DNA of 14,989 bases. Source: QAMH01 sp964435565 (GTDB lineage Bacteria > Actinomycetota > Coriobacteriia > Coriobacteriales > QAMH01). Under the pieces are notes generated by a model. It ran no database searches and was not told where the DNA came from. It saw only the letters and a list, made by a program, of their open reading frames with translations. Location of the stretch: the NCBI GenBank assembly GCA_964435565.1, contig CAYSZR010000046.1, forward strand, positions 1-14,989, given 5' to 3'. Within the stretch, counting starts at the first letter, position 1. Every line of letters begins with the position of its first letter. Of this stretch, positions 7,447 to 14,456 are shown piece after piece. The position numbers were made by a program, and so were the translations under genes.

Positions 7447-10400
7447 ATGAAATTAGACGATGCACAATCAGGGTTTACGGTTGGATGTACTGACGAAAAC
7501 GCTGCAAATGAAATAGCTTCCGCATGCAACCTCAAGCCTCTTACGGCGCGCGTCCTTGTTGCGCGTGGTATTGACACGCCCCAAGCCGTCCGCGCGTTTC
7601 TTTCGCCGACGCTCGAGCGCGATTGGCACGATCCGGCATGCATTCCGGGCATGACGCAGGTTGCAGATGCCGTGCAAGCGGCTATCGAGGCAGGCAAGCG
7701 CATCTTGGTGTTTGGCGATTTCGACGTTGACGGCATCACGGCCACCACGATTTCAGTGCGTGGCTTAAGAGCGCTCGGCGCACAGGTACAAGGGCTTATC
7801 CCTCATAGATACGATGAAGGTTATGCGCTTTCGCCGGCGGCGGTCAAGCGGGGAATGGCATTTGAGCCAGACCTTATCATGACCGTTGACTGCGGTATTT
7901 CGTGTGCAGACGAAGTCAATGCGATACGCGGGCTTGGCATAGAGGTCTGCATCACCGATCATCACGAGCCGGGAGACCTGGTTCCCCAGGGAGTCCCGCT
8001 TGCCGATCCTAAGATTACCGAAGGCTGTCCATCGCGTAATCTTGCCGGCGCAGGTGTTGCACTCAAACTGATATGCATGCTTGGTGCGCGTATGGGAAAG
8101 CCCGATCTATGGCGCGACCTCACCGATTTTGCGGCTTTGGGGACAATCGCAGATCTTATGCCGCTTGTGGGGGAAAACCGTGCGCTCGTTGCCGATGGCA
8201 TAAGCCATATAAGGAATAACCCGCGGTGGGGGTTCACCGCGCTTGCCACGGTCTGTGGTGTCGATCCTTCGGATATCACCTCTACCAAACTTTCGTTTTC
8301 GCTTATTCCCCGCATGAACGCTGCAGGCCGCATGGGCGATGCGACGGTCGCTTACGACCTTCTTATGTGCGACGAGCAAGAGCAGGCCCAATTGCTTGCT
8401 TCCAAGCTCGAGCAAGCCAATAACCTGCGCCGTGAGACCGAAAGCGAACTGTCGAAGGCGGTCGAAGATCGCCTGAAACAAGGATTTGCCGATGAAGAGG
8501 TGATCGTCGTCGCCGGCAAGGGCTGGCATGAAGGCGTGAAGGGCATTGTCGCTTCGCGTATAGCACGCGCCTACAAACGTCCGGCTATCATTTTCTCGAT
8601 AGAAGGCGATGAAGCTCGCGGCTCTGGGCGTACCTATGGCGACCTCAATCTTTTTGAGCTTGCCTCGGGCTGTTCGGATCTGTTCAAGAAATTCGGCGGC
8701 CACGCTGCTGCAGTGGGTATTACGCTTCCCGCAGACAAGCTCGGTGAATTCCAACGGCGTATCTGTGCGCAGGTAGCCGAGGCAATGCGCGAGGCTCCGG
8801 CTGCCGGCATACATGTCGATGCGGTTGCAGACGTCGAAGAGTGTACGGTGCAAGATTTCGACGAACTCGAAATGCTCCAACCGTTTGGCAATACCAATCC
8901 CGTCCCATTGCTTGCTCTGCACAGCGTGTTTTTGGAAAACAGAAGCTCTGTGGGAAAACTCGGCAATCATTTTCGATATAACGCGAGCGATGGTGTTTCG
9001 CAGGTTCCAGGCATCTTCTTCGGTCCAGATCATATAGACGAACTGATTGCCTGTGCCAGTTCGTGTGATGTCGTTTTCGAGCCGAGCGTTGACGAATGGC
9101 GTGGCCGTCGTACGGCAAAACTAATGACCAGGGACATTAAAGTGCAGCAGTTCCCAGTCCCCGATCTTGAGCAGCCACAAGGGGCAATGGCACAGCGCAT
9201 GGAAGAGCTCTTCGAGCTCCAAAGCGAGATATGCGAAGTAGGCGAATATGCCGGCATCACGCGTGCGGCTCGTTTCAACACCAAGGTCGTGGGCGTGACA
9301 TTCGAAAACCGGCAATCGGTTCTCTCTACGCTTGAAGAGGGTACTGAACTGTGTCTGAACCGTATGCCGGACAATGAATACGATAGCAACGCTATCGCTG
9401 TTGCCATGCCTGATGGGACACAGCTTGGTTTCCTGAACAAACACTTGGCGCGCAGAATCGCTCCTGTAATGGATGAAGGCGTCGTCTATGATGCTGCGGT
9501 TTCTTCGGTGACGGGCGGACCTGCCGATACTTGCGAGCAAGGACGCTCTCGTGCCTTGGGTCCGCTTGGCGTGCGCGACCCCGGCGTGGTCGATCGAAAC
9601 TATGGTGTGAATATTCTAGTGCGCCGCGTTGACCTTGACCTTCTGTGTTCAGAAGAGGACGAACAGCCCAAGGCCGACACGCTTGCAGCATCACGCGAGG
9701 CATGGTCATCTCTTTCGCCCGACAATCTTGACGATGCTCTGCGTGTCGCCCTTATCGGCGAACACGAGCTTCACGACGCGCAGGTGCAAGCACTCGAATC
9801 GCTTGCGGCCCATCGAAACACCCTTGTGGTCATGGCGACCGGCCGGGGCAAGTCTTTGATATTTCACCTGCATGCGGCTCGTCTTGCTCTGAAAGATGCA
9901 AAGGCGAGCATCTTTGTCTACCCCTTGCGCGCGCTTGTCGCAGACCAAGCGTTTCATCTGCAAGAGACGTTTGAACAATTCGGCCTATCCGTCCACGTTC
10001 TCACGGGTGAAAGCGACGACGCGGTTCGGGCGGGTGTTTTCGGGGGGCTTGCTGACGGTACGGTCGACTGCATTTTGACCACGCCCGAGTTCCTCTCTAT
10101 CCACGCCAATAGCTTTGCACGTTCGGGGCGCGCCGGTTTCGTGGTCGTTGACGAGGCGCATCATGTCGCACAGGCGCGTGCGGGAAACAGGCCTGCGTAT
10201 GCGGGTCTTGATACGACGCTTGCAGCGTTAGGCAATCCACTCGTCTTGGCCGTCACGGCGACTGCTGGTGATGCGCAGGCTCGTGTCATACAGGACACGC
10301 TTTCGATCGACAAGCTCATTCTTGACGCGACGGTGCGTGAGAATCTGCATATTGACGATCGTCGTGATATTCGGACGCGTGAACAATACCTTGCCAATAT

Positions 10401-11184
10401 CGTCGCCAAAGGCGGCAAGTGCGTGATATACGTCAACTCGAGGGATCAATCGGTCGCTCTTACGCGCATGCTGCGTCATAGGTTGCCAAGCATGGCGCCT
10501 CTGATCGGCTTTTATAACGCTGGCCTGTCAAAGCCCGATCGCAAGGCGATAGAAGATGCCTTCAGACGGGGCGAACTCATGACTATCGTCTCGACAAGCG
10601 CGTTTGGCGAGGGTATCGATATTCCCGATATCGAACACGTCGTCCTCTATCATCTGCCGTTTAACGATATCGAGTTCAACCAGATGTCGGGCCGTGCGGG
10701 CCGTGACGGACGGGATGCGACCATTCACCTGCTGTTTGGTTATAACGATGCGCGCATAAACGAGCGGATTTTACAGGCGGGAGCGCCAGCGCGCGCGTCG
10801 CTTGCCGTGCTCTACCGCGTGCTCAAAGACTTGGCAAAACAGGCAGAGCAGCGGGGCGAAGATGGTTTTTCGTGCACGAACAACGAACTTGCCGACCGCG
10901 CGAAAAGACTTGACAAGAATGCGAAACTCGAAGAGTCTAGCGTTTCATGCGGTATCTCTGTTTTCAGAGAGCTTGGATTTGTCGAGACGAGCGGCGCAAG
11001 TGTGGCACGCTACATTCGTCTTGTGCCAAATCCCGGCAAGATGGATCTTGAAGATTCCGTACGATACCGTGAGGGACTTGAAGAACTTCAGAATTTCGAC
11101 GAGTTCAGGGTATGGGCGCTTAAGGCGAACGCGCACGATCTGCTCGATCGTTTCAATCGGCCCATACTGCCAAGTGGGATATAG
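7447..11184 (+). CDS. recJ: RecJ exonuclease fused to HIRAN domain and RecQ-like SF2 helicase
   Basis: The 1245-residue product has three parts. RecJ (about 1-590), a 5'-3' single-strand DNA exonuclease, is complete: DFDVDG (91-96), VDCG (147-150), DHH (171-173), ADLMPL with D236, NAAGRMGDA, SGR and GGHAAA (417-422), then the OB-fold region with QPFGNTNP. A HIRAN domain (about 609-690) starts FNTKVVGVTF and has the typical DNEYDSNAIAV core. An SF2 helicase (about 750-1245) has GRGKS (799-803), VDEAHH (901-906), the TAT motif, FGEGIDIPD and QMSGRAGRDG (1079-1088), then a winged-helix-like end. The classical RecQ zinc module (CxNC pattern) and HRDC domain are absent. RecJ and RecQ cooperate in RecF-pathway end resection, and HIRAN domains bind 3' DNA ends, so a fork or end-processing machine is inferred. 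No frameshift or stop lies at the junctions. The Shine-Dalgarno sequence is weak. rsh follows after 12 bases. Confidence 0.93.
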   Translation: MKLDDAQSGFTVGCTDENAANEIASACNLKPLTARVLVARGIDTPQAVRAFLSPTLERDWHDPACIPGMTQVADAVQAAIEAGKRILVFGDFDVDGITATTISVRGLRALGAQVQGLIPHRYDEGYALSPAAVKRGMAFEPDLIMTVDCGISCADEVNAIRGLGIEVCITDHHEPGDLVPQGVPLADPKITEGCPSRNLAGAGVALKLICMLGARMGKPDLWRDLTDFAALGTIADLMPLVGENRALVADGISHIRNNPRWGFTALATVCGVDPSDITSTKLSFSLIPRMNAAGRMGDATVAYDLLMCDEQEQAQLLASKLEQANNLRRETESELSKAVEDRLKQGFADEEVIVVAGKGWHEGVKGIVASRIARAYKRPAIIFSIEGDEARGSGRTYGDLNLFELASGCSDLFKKFGGHAAAVGITLPADKLGEFQRRICAQVAEAMREAPAAGIHVDAVADVEECTVQDFDELEMLQPFGNTNPVPLLALHSVFLENRSSVGKLGNHFRYNASDGVSQVPGIFFGPDHIDELIACASSCDVVFEPSVDEWRGRRTAKLMTRDIKVQQFPVPDLEQPQGAMAQRMEELFELQSEICEVGEYAGITRAARFNTKVVGVTFENRQSVLSTLEEGTELCLNRMPDNEYDSNAIAVAMPDGTQLGFLNKHLARRIAPVMDEGVVYDAAVSSVTGGPADTCEQGRSRALGPLGVRDPGVVDRNYGVNILVRRVDLDLLCSEEDEQPKADTLAASREAWSSLSPDNLDDALRVALIGEHELHDAQVQALESLAAHRNTLVVMATGRGKSLIFHLHAARLALKDAKASIFVYPLRALVADQAFHLQETFEQFGLSVHVLTGESDDAVRAGVFGGLADGTVDCILTTPEFLSIHANSFARSGRAGFVVVDEAHHVAQARAGNRPAYAGLDTTLAALGNPLVLAVTATAGDAQARVIQDTLSIDKLILDATVRENLHIDDRRDIRTREQYLANIVAKGGKCVIYVNSRDQSVALTRMLRHRLPSMAPLIGFYNAGLSKPDRKAIEDAFRRGELMTIVSTSAFGEGIDIPDIEHVVLYHLPFNDIEFNQMSGRAGRDGRDATIHLLFGYNDARINERILQAGAPARASLAVLYRVLKDLAKQAEQRGEDGFSCTNNELADRAKRLDKNAKLEESSVSCGISVFRELGFVETSGASVARYIRLVPNPGKMDLEDSVRYREGLEELQNFDEFRVWALKANAHDLLDRFNRPILPSGI

Positions 11185-11190
11185 GGTGGT

Positions 11191-11206
11191 GCTTGCTTGA
11201 GCAAGC
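11191..11206 (+). promoter_or_regulatory. Hairpin around the rsh start codon
   Basis: GCTTGCTTGAGCAAGC is a perfect hairpin: a six-pair stem (GCTTGC/GCAAGC) with the tetraloop TTGA. The first three loop bases, 11197-11199, are the TTG start codon of rsh. The ribosome-binding sequence GGTGGT (11185-11190) ends just before the stem. This could tune initiation, but 16 bases of symmetry may also be chance. Confidence 0.4.
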
Positions 11207-13488
11207 AAAAAGACATACAGGATAAAACAGACCGTTTCGACGTGCTCTACGCTAACGCGTCTGGATATCTGAATGCAGACGAATGTGAGGCGCTGCAGGA
11301 GGCGTATGCGTTTGCCGCTCGCGCGCATGAAGGCCAGTTCCGAAAATCGGGCGAGCCTTTCGTCATGCACCCGGTCGAGGTTGCTATCATTTTGTCTGCC
11401 CTGCGTATGGATATCGATACCCTGCGTGCGGCGATTTTGCACGACACGGTCGAGGATACCAAATACACGGTTGATGATATCAAGGCGAAATTCGGCGATA
11501 CCGTTGCCGAGCTTGTCGATGGCGTTACCAAGATCAGCAAGCTTGAGATAGAGTCGCTTTCGCAGGCTCAGGTAAACAATCTGCGCAAGATGCTCATGGC
11601 AATGAGCCACGATATCCGCGTCATCGTTATCAAACTCGCCGATCGCCTGCATAACATGCGAACGCTTATGGCGTTGCGCGAGGACCGTCGTATCTTCAAA
11701 GCGCGCGAGACTATGGAGATCTATGCCCCGCTGGCCAATAGGCTCGGCATGGGTTCTATTAAATGGGAACTCGAGGATCTTTCCTTCTTCTACCTCGAGC
11801 CTGCCAAATACCAGCAAGTCCAGAAAATGGTCAACGAAAGCCGCGAGGCCCGTGAACGGTATCTGGTACAAGCCATGGAAGCCCTGCGCGACGAGCTCGA
11901 CAGCGTTGGACTTGAGCAGGCAAAGATATCGGGCAGGCCCAAGCACCTGTATTCGATCTATCAGAAGATGCAGAAGAAGGATAAGGGTTTTTCAGAGATA
12001 TACGACCTTATCGGCCTGCGTATTATCGTTGACACCATTCCCGAATGCTATTCGAGTCTTGGTGCCGTCCATAATCTATGGCGCCCGTTCCCGGGGCGTT
12101 TTAAAGATTACATCGCCATGCCCAAGTTCAATATGTATCAGTCTCTGCATACGACGGTCATGGGGCCTGCAGCGCGCCCGCTCGAAATCCAGATTCGCAC
12201 AGAGGAAATGCACCGCATGAACGAATATGGCGTTGCAGCTCATTGGCGCTATAAAGAGCGTTCTTCCAAAGATCGATCGGTGCGCAGCTTCGACGAGAAG
12301 CTCACCTGGCTTCGAGAGATGCTTGATTGGCAGCAGGAATTGAATGACCCGCATGAATTCATGGAGTCGCTCAAAGTCGACCTGTTTGAAAGCGAAGTCT
12401 TCTGTTTCACGCCAAAAGGCGAGGTCATAAGTTTAAGAGCGCGCTCGACTCCGCTCGATTTCGCCTATGCTATCCATACCGAAGTCGGCAATCATTGCGT
12501 AGGAGCCAAGGTCAACGGCTCTATCGTTCCGCTTACCTATACGTTGCAGATGGGTGATCGCGTCGAAATCCTGACTCAGAAGAGTGCTTCTCCGTCGCGC
12601 GATTGGCTGACCATTGTCAAGACGCCCCGTGCACGTTCGAAGATTCGTTCGTATTTCTCTAAGATCACCCGCAACGACGATCTTGAACATGGTCGCGATC
12701 TGGTGATTCGCGAATCACGAAAGGACGGGCTCACGGTTTCGGGGGCTCGCATGAACCCCGCGCTTGAAGAAGTTGCTTCCTTGCTTAATTACAAGGACGT
12801 TGACGAGATGCTGGTTATCGTCGGTTCTGGCAAGCTTTCGCCCAAGCAGGTCTCGCATCGCATGATGCACGTTTTGAACAAGACGGGCAACGACGATGCG
12901 CGGACAGGCGGCGAAATGAACGATTTGGGATTGGCAAATGCCGTTCCCGTGCCGACGCGCGCGCAGCAACGACGGAAAAAGCGTGCTAACAACAAGACGG
13001 GCGTTATCGTCAAAGGGCTTGACGATGTATTCGTGCGCCTGTCGCATTGCTGCAACCCGCTGCCTGGCGACGATATCATCGGTTTTATCACCCGTGGTCG
13101 CGGTGTCTCGGTTCATCGTGCGGACTGCCCTAATGCCGCTGACCTTCGAAAGAACCCTGAGCGTATTATCGAGGTGTATTGGGAAGATGAAGCTCAGTCG
13201 ACGTATCAGGTCGAGATATATATCGAGGCGGTCGATCGTCTGCGCTTGCTTCAGGACATTGTCATGTTCCTTGCTGATTCCGGCGTGAATATCGTTTCGA
13301 GCTCGAGTACGACGCATAAAGACGACATCGTCGAGATGCGTTTCCTCTTCGAGGTTTCCGATCTTGGCAAGATCGACAATATCTTGAATGACCTTACCTT
13401 TATCGATGGCGTATTCGGTGCTTCGCGTGTCTTGCCCGGAGGTTCGCGAGAAACCTCTTCTGCGGCGCGTGGAAAAAGAAAGAAGTGA
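11197..13488 (+). CDS. rsh: Bifunctional (p)ppGpp synthetase/hydrolase (Rel/Spo homolog)
   Basis: This enzyme makes and breaks the alarmone (p)ppGpp during starvation. The 763-residue chain has the full long-RSH layout. The HD hydrolase domain has H58 in VMHP, H82-D83 in LHDTVED, and RLHNMRTL. The synthetase domain carries GRFKDYIAMPK with RFKD at 301-304, the basic RxKD form found in bifunctional enzymes rather than the acidic form of E. coli RelA. A TGS domain starts VFCFTPKGEV, a conserved-cysteine region has HCCNP at 617-621 and RADCPN, and an ACT domain runs from about 665 to the end. Both activities look intact, and no other rsh is in view. The start is TTG at 11197, preceded by GGTGGT with six bases between; TAG at 11182 bars any longer form. 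GTG at 11242 is an alternative without a ribosome-binding site. apt, which often lies between recJ and rsh, is absent. Confidence 0.96.
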   Translation: MSKQKDIQDKTDRFDVLYANASGYLNADECEALQEAYAFAARAHEGQFRKSGEPFVMHPVEVAIILSALRMDIDTLRAAILHDTVEDTKYTVDDIKAKFGDTVAELVDGVTKISKLEIESLSQAQVNNLRKMLMAMSHDIRVIVIKLADRLHNMRTLMALREDRRIFKARETMEIYAPLANRLGMGSIKWELEDLSFFYLEPAKYQQVQKMVNESREARERYLVQAMEALRDELDSVGLEQAKISGRPKHLYSIYQKMQKKDKGFSEIYDLIGLRIIVDTIPECYSSLGAVHNLWRPFPGRFKDYIAMPKFNMYQSLHTTVMGPAARPLEIQIRTEEMHRMNEYGVAAHWRYKERSSKDRSVRSFDEKLTWLREMLDWQQELNDPHEFMESLKVDLFESEVFCFTPKGEVISLRARSTPLDFAYAIHTEVGNHCVGAKVNGSIVPLTYTLQMGDRVEILTQKSASPSRDWLTIVKTPRARSKIRSYFSKITRNDDLEHGRDLVIRESRKDGLTVSGARMNPALEEVASLLNYKDVDEMLVIVGSGKLSPKQVSHRMMHVLNKTGNDDARTGGEMNDLGLANAVPVPTRAQQRRKKRANNKTGVIVKGLDDVFVRLSHCCNPLPGDDIIGFITRGRGVSVHRADCPNAADLRKNPERIIEVYWEDEAQSTYQVEIYIEAVDRLRLLQDIVMFLADSGVNIVSSSSTTHKDDIVEMRFLFEVSDLGKIDNILNDLTFIDGVFGASRVLPGGSRETSSAARGKRKK

Positions 13489-13495
13489 TCGTCCC

Positions 13496-14116
13496 ATGAA
13501 AATCGATTCGATAGCGGTCGGCCCCATCATGACCAATTGCTATATTCTGCAAGATGCCGGACAGACGATCGTCATCGATCCAGGAGACGATCTTATGCGA
13601 ATAACCGCCCAGCTCAAGGCAGCTCCAATCAAAGAGATTATCGCGACGCATTTTCATTTCGATCATGTGGGGGCCCTTTCGGGGCTCGAAGCGGCGACGG
13701 GAGCGCCGGCGGCTATGTCGGCGATAGACGCTCAGCGTGTCGACGGCATCTCGGTCATGGATGGTCACGATATCGACCGCGGAAGCGGTGCTCCGCATAT
13801 CGATCGACGTCTTGCAGAAGGAGACGAGGTCAAGGTTGGAGATGCGGTGCTGAACGTGCTAGAGACACCCGGACACTCATCTGGATCTCTATGCCTGTAT
13901 TGCGCATCTGAAAAAGCCCTGTTTGCAGGAGACACTCTTTTTGCCGGCGGCAATCGCATAGTGCAAAGGCGAGTTCCCCTTTTCGNNNNNNNNNNCATGA
14001 TACAAACGCTGCAGACGAAATTCGTGGGTATTCCCGACGACGTGCGTGTCTTTTCGGGACATGGCCGTTCCTCGACTATGGGCGAGGAACGTACCCTTAA
14101 CCCGTATCTTCGCTAA
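13496..14116 (+). CDS. MBL-fold hydrolase, glyoxalase II-like (contains assembly gap)
   Basis: This is a metallo-beta-lactamase-fold hydrolase of the glyoxalase II-like group that often follows rsh in Gram-positive genomes; its substrate is unknown. The ATG at 13496, seven bases after the rsh stop, gives the standard N-terminus MKIDSIAVGPIMTNCYIL. The two-metal site is visible: THFHFDHVG (HxHxDH), TPGHSSG, AGDTLF and, after the gap, FSGHG. The ten Ns at 13986-13995 interrupt the gene. Just before them the usual GxGRxD/E-FP stretch is missing and the frame reads NRIVQRRVPLF instead. A second frame at 13962-13985 reads CKGEFPFS, which fits the family better, so one or more sequence errors or a real frameshift lie at about 13951-13961. 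The frame across the Ns is therefore nominal. The downstream part (FSGHGRSSTMGEERTLNPYL) is normal, so I treat the gene as intact in the organism. Confidence 0.85.
   Translation: MKIDSIAVGPIMTNCYILQDAGQTIVIDPGDDLMRITAQLKAAPIKEIIATHFHFDHVGALSGLEAATGAPAAMSAIDAQRVDGISVMDGHDIDRGSGAPHIDRRLAEGDEVKVGDAVLNVLETPGHSSGSLCLYCASEKALFAGDTLFAGGNRIVQRRVPLFXXXXMIQTLQTKFVGIPDDVRVFSGHGRSSTMGEERTLNPYLR
13986..13995. other. Assembly gap of ten Ns
   Basis: Ten undetermined bases join two contigs inside the MBL hydrolase gene. Ten is probably a placeholder and not a measured length. The bases just before it (about 13951-13985) do not match family expectation in the main frame, which suggests low-quality contig-end sequence. 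Confidence 0.97.
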
Positions 14117-14134
14117 TATGTCGCAAATTCGAGC

Positions 14135-14162
14135 TTGCGTGTTTGGCTTATTTGGTTATAAT
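14135..14162 (+). promoter_or_regulatory. Promoter for the tRNA-Asn/tRNA-Val unit
   Basis: A perfect TATAAT at 14157-14162 has TTGCGT (14135-14140) 16 bases upstream. The predicted start, near 14169, lies about 20 bases before tRNA-Asn. A strong -10 box close to a tRNA gene is typical of stable-RNA promoters. The -35 box matches only its first three bases. Confidence 0.65.
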
Positions 14163-14167
14163 TCCAT

Positions 14168-14179
14168 CTTGCGCGCAAG
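14168..14179. promoter_or_regulatory. Perfect 12-bp palindrome at the tRNA transcription start
   Basis: CTTGCGCGCAAG is a perfect palindrome lying where the tRNA promoter should start transcription. The same half-site occurs twice more just upstream: CGCAA at 14122-14126 and CTTGCG at 14134-14139, also in inverted order and next to the -35 box. This resembles paired binding sites for a dimeric regulator. No regulator can be named from the sequence. Confidence 0.35.
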
Positions 14180-14190
14180 CGCCAATTGAT

Positions 14191-14265
14191 TCCTCGGTAG
14201 CTCAACGGCAGAGCCCTCGGCTGTTAACCGAGTTGTTGTAGGTTCGAATCCTACCCGGGGAGCCA
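14191..14265 (+). tRNA. tRNA-Asn (anticodon GTT)
   Basis: A full cloverleaf is visible over 75 bases. The acceptor TCCTCGG (14191-14197) pairs with CCGGGGA (14255-14261), including one T-G pair. The anticodon stem is CTCGG/CCGAG (14216-14220, 14228-14232) with loop CTGTTAA, so the anticodon is GTT (14223-14225). The T arm GTAGG-TTCGAAT-CCTAC lies at 14238-14254. The discriminator is G, as usual for tRNA-Asn, and the CCA end (14263-14265) is encoded. It decodes AAC and AAT. Confidence 0.97.
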
Positions 14266-14275
14266 GACTTTTCCA

Positions 14276-14295
14276 GGGCCGCAGTGATGCGGCCC
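14276..14295 (+). terminator. GC-rich hairpin between the two tRNAs
   Basis: GGGCCGCA (14276-14283) and TGCGGCCC (14288-14295) form a perfect eight-pair stem with loop GTGA. No T run follows (TCGCATTAA), so it is a poor terminator. Its place in the 39-base spacer between tRNA-Asn and tRNA-Val suggests a processing or pausing element, or a partial terminator. Confidence 0.4.
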
Positions 14296-14304
14296 TCGCA
14301 TTAA

Positions 14305-14379
14305 GGGCGATTAGCTCAGCGGGAGAGCGCTGCCTTCACACGGCAGAGGCCACTGGTTCGAAACCAGTATCGCCCACCA
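14305..14379 (+). tRNA. tRNA-Val (anticodon CAC)
   Basis: A full cloverleaf is visible over 75 bases. The acceptor GGGCGAT (14305-14311) pairs with ATCGCCC (14369-14375). The D arm contains TTAGCTCAGCGGGAGAGC. The anticodon stem CTGCC/GGCAG encloses the loop TTCACAC, so the anticodon is CAC (14337-14339), reading GTG. The T arm ACTGG-TTCGAAA-CCAGT lies at 14352-14368. The discriminator is A, as usual for valine, and the CCA end (14377-14379) is encoded. It is probably cotranscribed with tRNA-Asn, 39 bases upstream. Confidence 0.97.
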
Positions 14380-14388
14380 CAGACGTTC

Positions 14389-14423
14389 ATGCAGCGGTGC
14401 CCTGCGCCGCTGCATTTGCAATT
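14389..14423 (+). terminator. Probable terminator of the tRNA unit
   Basis: ATGCAGCGGTGC (14389-14400) pairs over 12 positions, with one G-T wobble, with GCGCCGCTGCAT (14404-14415) around the three-base loop CCT. The tail TTGCAATT is only moderately T-rich, so some read-through into the ABC-F gene is likely. I see no separate promoter between this hairpin and that gene. Confidence 0.55.
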
Positions 14424-14445
14424 AAAGGTAGCCTTTGTATGCAAA
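14415..14445 (+). promoter_or_regulatory. Leader hairpin covering a ribosome-binding site upstream of the ABC-F gene
   Basis: TTTGCA (14415-14420) pairs with TGCAAA (14440-14445), and AAAGG (14424-14428) pairs with CCTTT (14432-14436), separated by a 3x3 internal loop; the top loop is TAG. The structure buries the only Shine-Dalgarno-like AAAGG in the region and the ATG at 14439. Its outer stem shares one base with the preceding tRNA terminator, so the two cannot be fully formed together at that base. Confidence 0.35.
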
Positions 14446-14456
14446 TCGAGAAATGA
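14439..14456 (+). CDS. Possible leader mini-ORF 1 (MQIEK)
   Basis: This is a five-codon ORF, MQIEK and TGA. AAAGG (14424-14428) lies ten bases upstream as a possible ribosome-binding site. Its stop overlaps the start of the next mini-ORF in an ATGA (14453-14456). At this length coding cannot be judged from composition, so the case rests on the arrangement alone. It could be chance. Confidence 0.2.
   Translation: MQIEK

Noticed and set aside
8107..9033. 308-residue antisense frame opposite the RecJ domain
   Set aside because: It is fully inside a gene with intact motifs and shows no family features or ribosome-binding site.
10945..11946. 333-residue antisense frame across the recJ/rsh junction
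   Set aside because: It lies opposite two well supported genes, reads as no recognisable domain, and is explained by the codon bias of the + strand genes.
13388..13495. Upstream start for the MBL hydrolase inside rsh
   Set aside because: The extra 36 residues are a shadow of the Rsh C-terminus; the family N-terminus begins at ATG 13496.
12715..13536. 273-residue antisense frame opposite the 3' end of rsh
   Set aside because: It is a shadow of the rsh TGS, cysteine and ACT coding region, with no own signals.
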